Assembly: GCA_964453525.1 (NCBI GenBank)
Contig: CAYVOV010000003.1
Span: 1-64,000 of the forward strand
Reading direction: 5' to 3'
From: CAYVOV01 sp964453525
Lineage (GTDB): Bacteria > Chloroflexota > Dehalococcoidia > Dehalococcoidales > UBA2162
Length of the DNA stretch: 64,000 nucleotides
Below, one piece after another: positions 61,389 to 64,000 of this stretch; positions within the stretch are counted from its first letter, which is position 1; every line of letters begins with the position of its first letter. The translations under genes were made by a program, and so were the position numbers. The notes beneath the pieces are model-generated. The model ran no database searches, had not been told where the DNA came from, and saw nothing but the letters and a program-made list of their open reading frames with translations.

Positions 61389-62300
61389 ATGATGGCTGAT
61401 TATCACGATGATAGTAACTATATAGTCTGTGAAGACCTGTTTAAAATCTACAAGATAGCCGACCTCGAGGTCGTTGCCCTGCGGGGACTGGACCTTCTTG
61501 TGAAGCGGGGCGAGCTAATGGCTATTGTCGGCGCCAGCGGCAGTGGCAAGACTACCCTGCTGAATATCCTCGGCGGACTGGACAGTCCGACAGCCGGAAG
61601 AGTAATGGTTGGCAGGACCAACCTGCTCACCATAACCCCCCGCAGTCTGGTCAGATACCGGCGGGAAGACGTTGGCTTCGTCTGGCAGCAGACCGGGAGA
61701 AACCTCATTCCTTATCTCACGGCGTTTCAGAATGTGGAATTGCCTCTTTCCCTGCTGGGGTGGCCTCAAAGAAAGCGCAAGCAACGCGTCAGCGAAGTAC
61801 TTGAAGCAGTGGGGCTGGCTGACCGGATGCATCATAAGCCAGAGCGGTTATCAGGTGGTGAACAGCAGCGGGTGGCTATCGCCGTGGCGCTGGCTCATAA
61901 TCCGCCGCTTTTGCTGGCTGACGAACCGACCGGAGAGCTGGACAGCCATTCCGCCGCTAATATCCTTGACGTCTTTCGCTCCTTGAATGAGGCCTATAGG
62001 ATTACAATCGTAATCGTGACCCATGATATGTCTGTCACCGGCAAAGTCCAGCGCGTCGTCACCATCCGTGACGGTAGAACCAGTCTGGAATCCGTCCGGG
62101 GAACAGGCTCTGTTTCAATAGATAAAGAAGCGCCGGAAACCTATGAGGAATTTATTGTCCTGGATGGCTTCGGACGTCTTCAAATCCCTCAGGAGTACGT
62201 GGATAAATTGAAATTGAAAGGAAGAGTGAAGGTTCATCTTGAGAACGACCATATTACAGTCTGGCCGGAGGATAATGACAGGGGAGAAGACAGGCAATGA
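61389..62300 (+). CDS. ABC transporter ATPase (MacB/LolD-like) with C-terminal extension
   Basis: 303 residues. IVGASGSGKTTLLNILGGLD (Walker A), Q loop VWQQTGRNL, LSGGEQQRVAIAVAL (signature), LLLADEPTGELDS (Walker B) and VTHDMSV. About 70 extra C-terminal residues (GRLQIPQEYVDKLKLKGRVK) resemble an AbrB-like strand pair, unusual for this family. Works with the 57996-61355 permease; overlaps the second ATPase by 4 bp. Confidence 0.9.
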   Translation: MMADYHDDSNYIVCEDLFKIYKIADLEVVALRGLDLLVKRGELMAIVGASGSGKTTLLNILGGLDSPTAGRVMVGRTNLLTITPRSLVRYRREDVGFVWQQTGRNLIPYLTAFQNVELPLSLLGWPQRKRKQRVSEVLEAVGLADRMHHKPERLSGGEQQRVAIAVALAHNPPLLLADEPTGELDSHSAANILDVFRSLNEAYRITIVIVTHDMSVTGKVQRVVTIRDGRTSLESVRGTGSVSIDKEAPETYEEFIVLDGFGRLQIPQEYVDKLKLKGRVKVHLENDHITVWPEDNDRGEDRQ

Positions 62301-62974
62301 CTGCACCGCTGGTTTTAGCAAGTAACCTTGAAAGAGTATTCAACCTGGGCAGTGAGCAGATAAGGGCCATCCATGGTGTTGACATGGAGGTTACTTCAGG
62401 TCGGCTAATGGTAATCACCGGGCGGTCAGGCTCGGGAAAAACGACCCTGCTTAATCTGCTCGGTGGGCTGGACACTCCCACATCCGGTGCCGTTTATTTT
62501 CAGGAGCAGGACCTGTCAGGACTCTCGGAATGGGAGTTGACGCAGCTACGCCGCCGTCATATCGGCTTTATCTTTCAGTCCTTCGGTCTGCTCTCCTTGC
62601 TTTCGGCCTATGAAAATGTAGAGCTTCCCCTGCGAATCAGCGAGTGGGACAGGGCGGAGCGGCAGAAAAGAGCGGCGGACTGTCTTGAGATGGTGGGCCT
62701 GAGCAGTCGTTCCCATCACCGACCATACGAACTATCAGGTGGCGAGTTACAGCGGGTGGCTGTGGCCCGGGCTATTGCTCACCGGCCTGCCCTTATACTT
62801 GCCGATGAGCCGACCGGTGAGCTGGACCTGGCAAAGGGGGCGGAAATCATCAGATTGCTAAAAGAGATAGCTGCCGAAGAAAATGTGGGTATAGTGGTTG
62901 CCACCCATGATGAAGCAATGGCGGAGATTGCCGACGTGACAAGGCAATTAAGCGACGGTACTTTCATTACTTAA
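62297..62974 (+). CDS. ABC transporter ATPase (MacB/LolD-like)
   Basis: 225 residues from ATG 62297, ATGA overlap with the previous gene. ITGRSGSGKTTLLNLLGGLD, Q loop FIFQSFGLL, LSGGELQRVAVARAI, LILADEPTGELDL and VATHDEAMA: all motifs intact. Two different ATPases for one permease gene suggest a heterodimeric motor. Confidence 0.92.
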   Translation: MTAPLVLASNLERVFNLGSEQIRAIHGVDMEVTSGRLMVITGRSGSGKTTLLNLLGGLDTPTSGAVYFQEQDLSGLSEWELTQLRRRHIGFIFQSFGLLSLLSAYENVELPLRISEWDRAERQKRAADCLEMVGLSSRSHHRPYELSGGELQRVAVARAIAHRPALILADEPTGELDLAKGAEIIRLLKEIAAEENVGIVVATHDEAMAEIADVTRQLSDGTFIT

Positions 62975-63089
62975 ATTATCATTAGCGTCCGGTCAAGATG
63001 ACTGCTTTACACGGTGAAATCTGCTTGACTCCGGGTGATTGGGGCCGTCCATGTCACCCTGAACGTATCAATTATAAAAGTGTAACAGC

Positions 63090-64000
63090 TTACGCCACAT
63101 GACTAATCCTGGCGCCTCTGAGTTCAACTCTCTTTCTCGCTTCCGTGAGGTCAATTGCCTCTTTGTTGAGGTTGACTCCCTGGCTTTCCAGCGTCCTCCT
63201 GAGGGTCGGGATGTCCACCTGTCTGGGCGATATCCCCTGCTTCACGGCAATTGCGGCGGCCGTACCGGCCGCCTGTCCCCAGTGCATACAAGGCACCATC
63301 CCGCGACACGGTCCCGGTTCATGTGCCATATAGGTCATTGAAATCGTCTGTCCGGCAACGAGGAGCCTGTTGATATCTTTAGGAATAAGACAGCGGTACG
63401 GAACACCGAAAACTGTCTGGAAATATGAAACGTCACTTATCTGGCGGTGGTATTTCTCATTTCCCTGACTGCCATCCGAAGGATGCATAATCCATCCCCG
63501 GTCTTCCGATACTTCCGGGTCCGGCCAGGTAAGGGTAATCAGGCAGATATCATCATCAAAAGTACGGCCATCACGTATATCTTTTCTGGTCGGAACATAG
63601 TCCCCTATTATTCGCCTGGAATCCTGCAACCCAATACTGTGAGCGGTATCGATAAGGAAGGATGCTTCGAATCCGGGGACGGTCTTCAGGAACTGAACAA
63701 ATTGCCGAATACGCTTTCTTCCATCAAGCTCTGCCTGACAGACGTCCTCGGCGTTCCAGGGGAAGCGTTTGAAGATATGAATAATGTCAAAGTATCCGAT
63801 TCCACGCTCTATGGCTGACGGAGAAACCCCGCAGATGCTGAAACCTTCCCGTCCCCAGCCGGTCTGCCAGTCAGGCGGAAGGTCACCTTTTTTCTTGGCT
63901 TCTTTAACATGTGAGAACCATCCACCCATACCCTGTATCGAAGCCATATTTGTCCCATCGAAATCTCCGGGGGGCACACCGGAGCCGGGCGTGAAGTCAT
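63090..64000 (-). CDS. FAD-dependent oxidoreductase, C-terminal part (truncated by window edge)
   Basis: The frame continues upstream past the window edge (reading DFTPGSGVPPGDFDG from 64000). About 303 residues are visible. DIIHIFKRFPWNAEDVCQ, YFQTVFGVPYRCLIPKDINR, LLVAGQTISMTYMAHEPGPC and MHWGQAAGTAAAIAVKQG are the closing FAD-binding motifs of the PF12831 family. The N-terminal Rossmann motif is outside the window. Substrate unknown. Confidence 0.85.
   Translation of the reverse strand, partial: DFTPGSGVPPGDFDGTNMASIQGMGGWFSHVKEAKKKGDLPPDWQTGWGREGFSICGVSPSAIERGIGYFDIIHIFKRFPWNAEDVCQAELDGRKRIRQFVQFLKTVPGFEASFLIDTAHSIGLQDSRRIIGDYVPTRKDIRDGRTFDDDICLITLTWPDPEVSEDRGWIMHPSDGSQGNEKYHRQISDVSYFQTVFGVPYRCLIPKDINRLLVAGQTISMTYMAHEPGPCRGMVPCMHWGQAAGTAAAIAVKQGISPRQVDIPTLRRTLESQGVNLNKEAIDLTEARKRVELRGARISHVA

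Noticed and set aside
1..64000. CRISPR arrays
   Set aside because: I saw no regularly spaced direct repeats with unique spacers. The Cas4-like domain belongs to a DUF2779 protein, not to a cas locus.

Overview
The window looks like a bacterial chromosome segment, most likely from an uncultured Chloroflexota (Dehalococcoidia-like) genome. That guess rests on gene style and dispersed repeats only, including a DUF5679 mini-protein, an archaeal/MJ-type thymidylate synthase, OFA-type MFS, PadR-controlled heterodimeric ABC exporters and REP-like repeats. No taxonomic marker gene was found.

Layout. 1-6147: decayed accessory DNA with methyltransferase remnants, an ArsR/DUF2087 regulator with a 30-bp palindromic operator, unknown HTH proteins and a tyrosine recombinase (5057-6037). 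6148-29453: a 23.3-kb integrative island inserted in the tRNA-Lys(CTT) gene. It is bounded by identical 45-bp copies of the tRNA 3' part (6148-6192 and 29409-29453), and the intact tRNA lies at the right end. 29.5-34.3 kb: chromosomal genes (PAS sensor kinase, lipoprotein, MFS). 34.8-40.65 kb: two abutting passenger-carrying transposons, one IS1-like of 3.8 kb and one IS6-like of 2.0 kb. Three copies of the same 8-bp target sequence flank them. 40.66-64 kb: chromosomal genes: an attenuator-like leader before two methyltransferases, thymidylate synthase with a remnant paralogue, radical SAM and transglutaminase-like genes, a peptide-binding lipoprotein, a PadR/ABC exporter operon with a 38-bp palindrome, hydrolases, a dead site-2 protease homologue, a MacB-like ABC system and a truncated FAD oxidoreductase.

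Main observation 1: the island's attachment site lies inside its own integrase gene. In the integrated state the integrase body (6149-7156: XRE-type HTH plus tyrosine recombinase) has no ATG, GTG or TTG start for its N-terminal part. A ribosome site and ATG sit 23 kb away at the right end (29386), reading into attR. Joining the two ends through the 45-bp core, as a circle would, gives one uninterrupted frame of 343 codons. Integration would therefore switch the integrase off and excision would rebuild it. An intact paralogous recombinase (24938-25843) lies inside the island and could act in the integrated state.

Main observation 2: the island centre carries two divergent operons sharing a 141-bp control region. 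Rightward: an HTH protein, an SNF2 helicase with DUF3883, a DUF1156 (COG1743) DNA methylase and a DUF499 (COG1483) ATPase. Leftward: an unknown protein, an AAA ATPase, a PD-(D/E)XK nuclease, a HelD/UvrD-like helicase, a DUF2779 Cas4-like nuclease/exonuclease and a uracil-DNA-glycosylase-like protein. This looks like one multi-gene modification-restriction defence system related to, but not the same as, BREX or DISARM. XRE-NYN and SET-domain genes follow as further accessory cargo.
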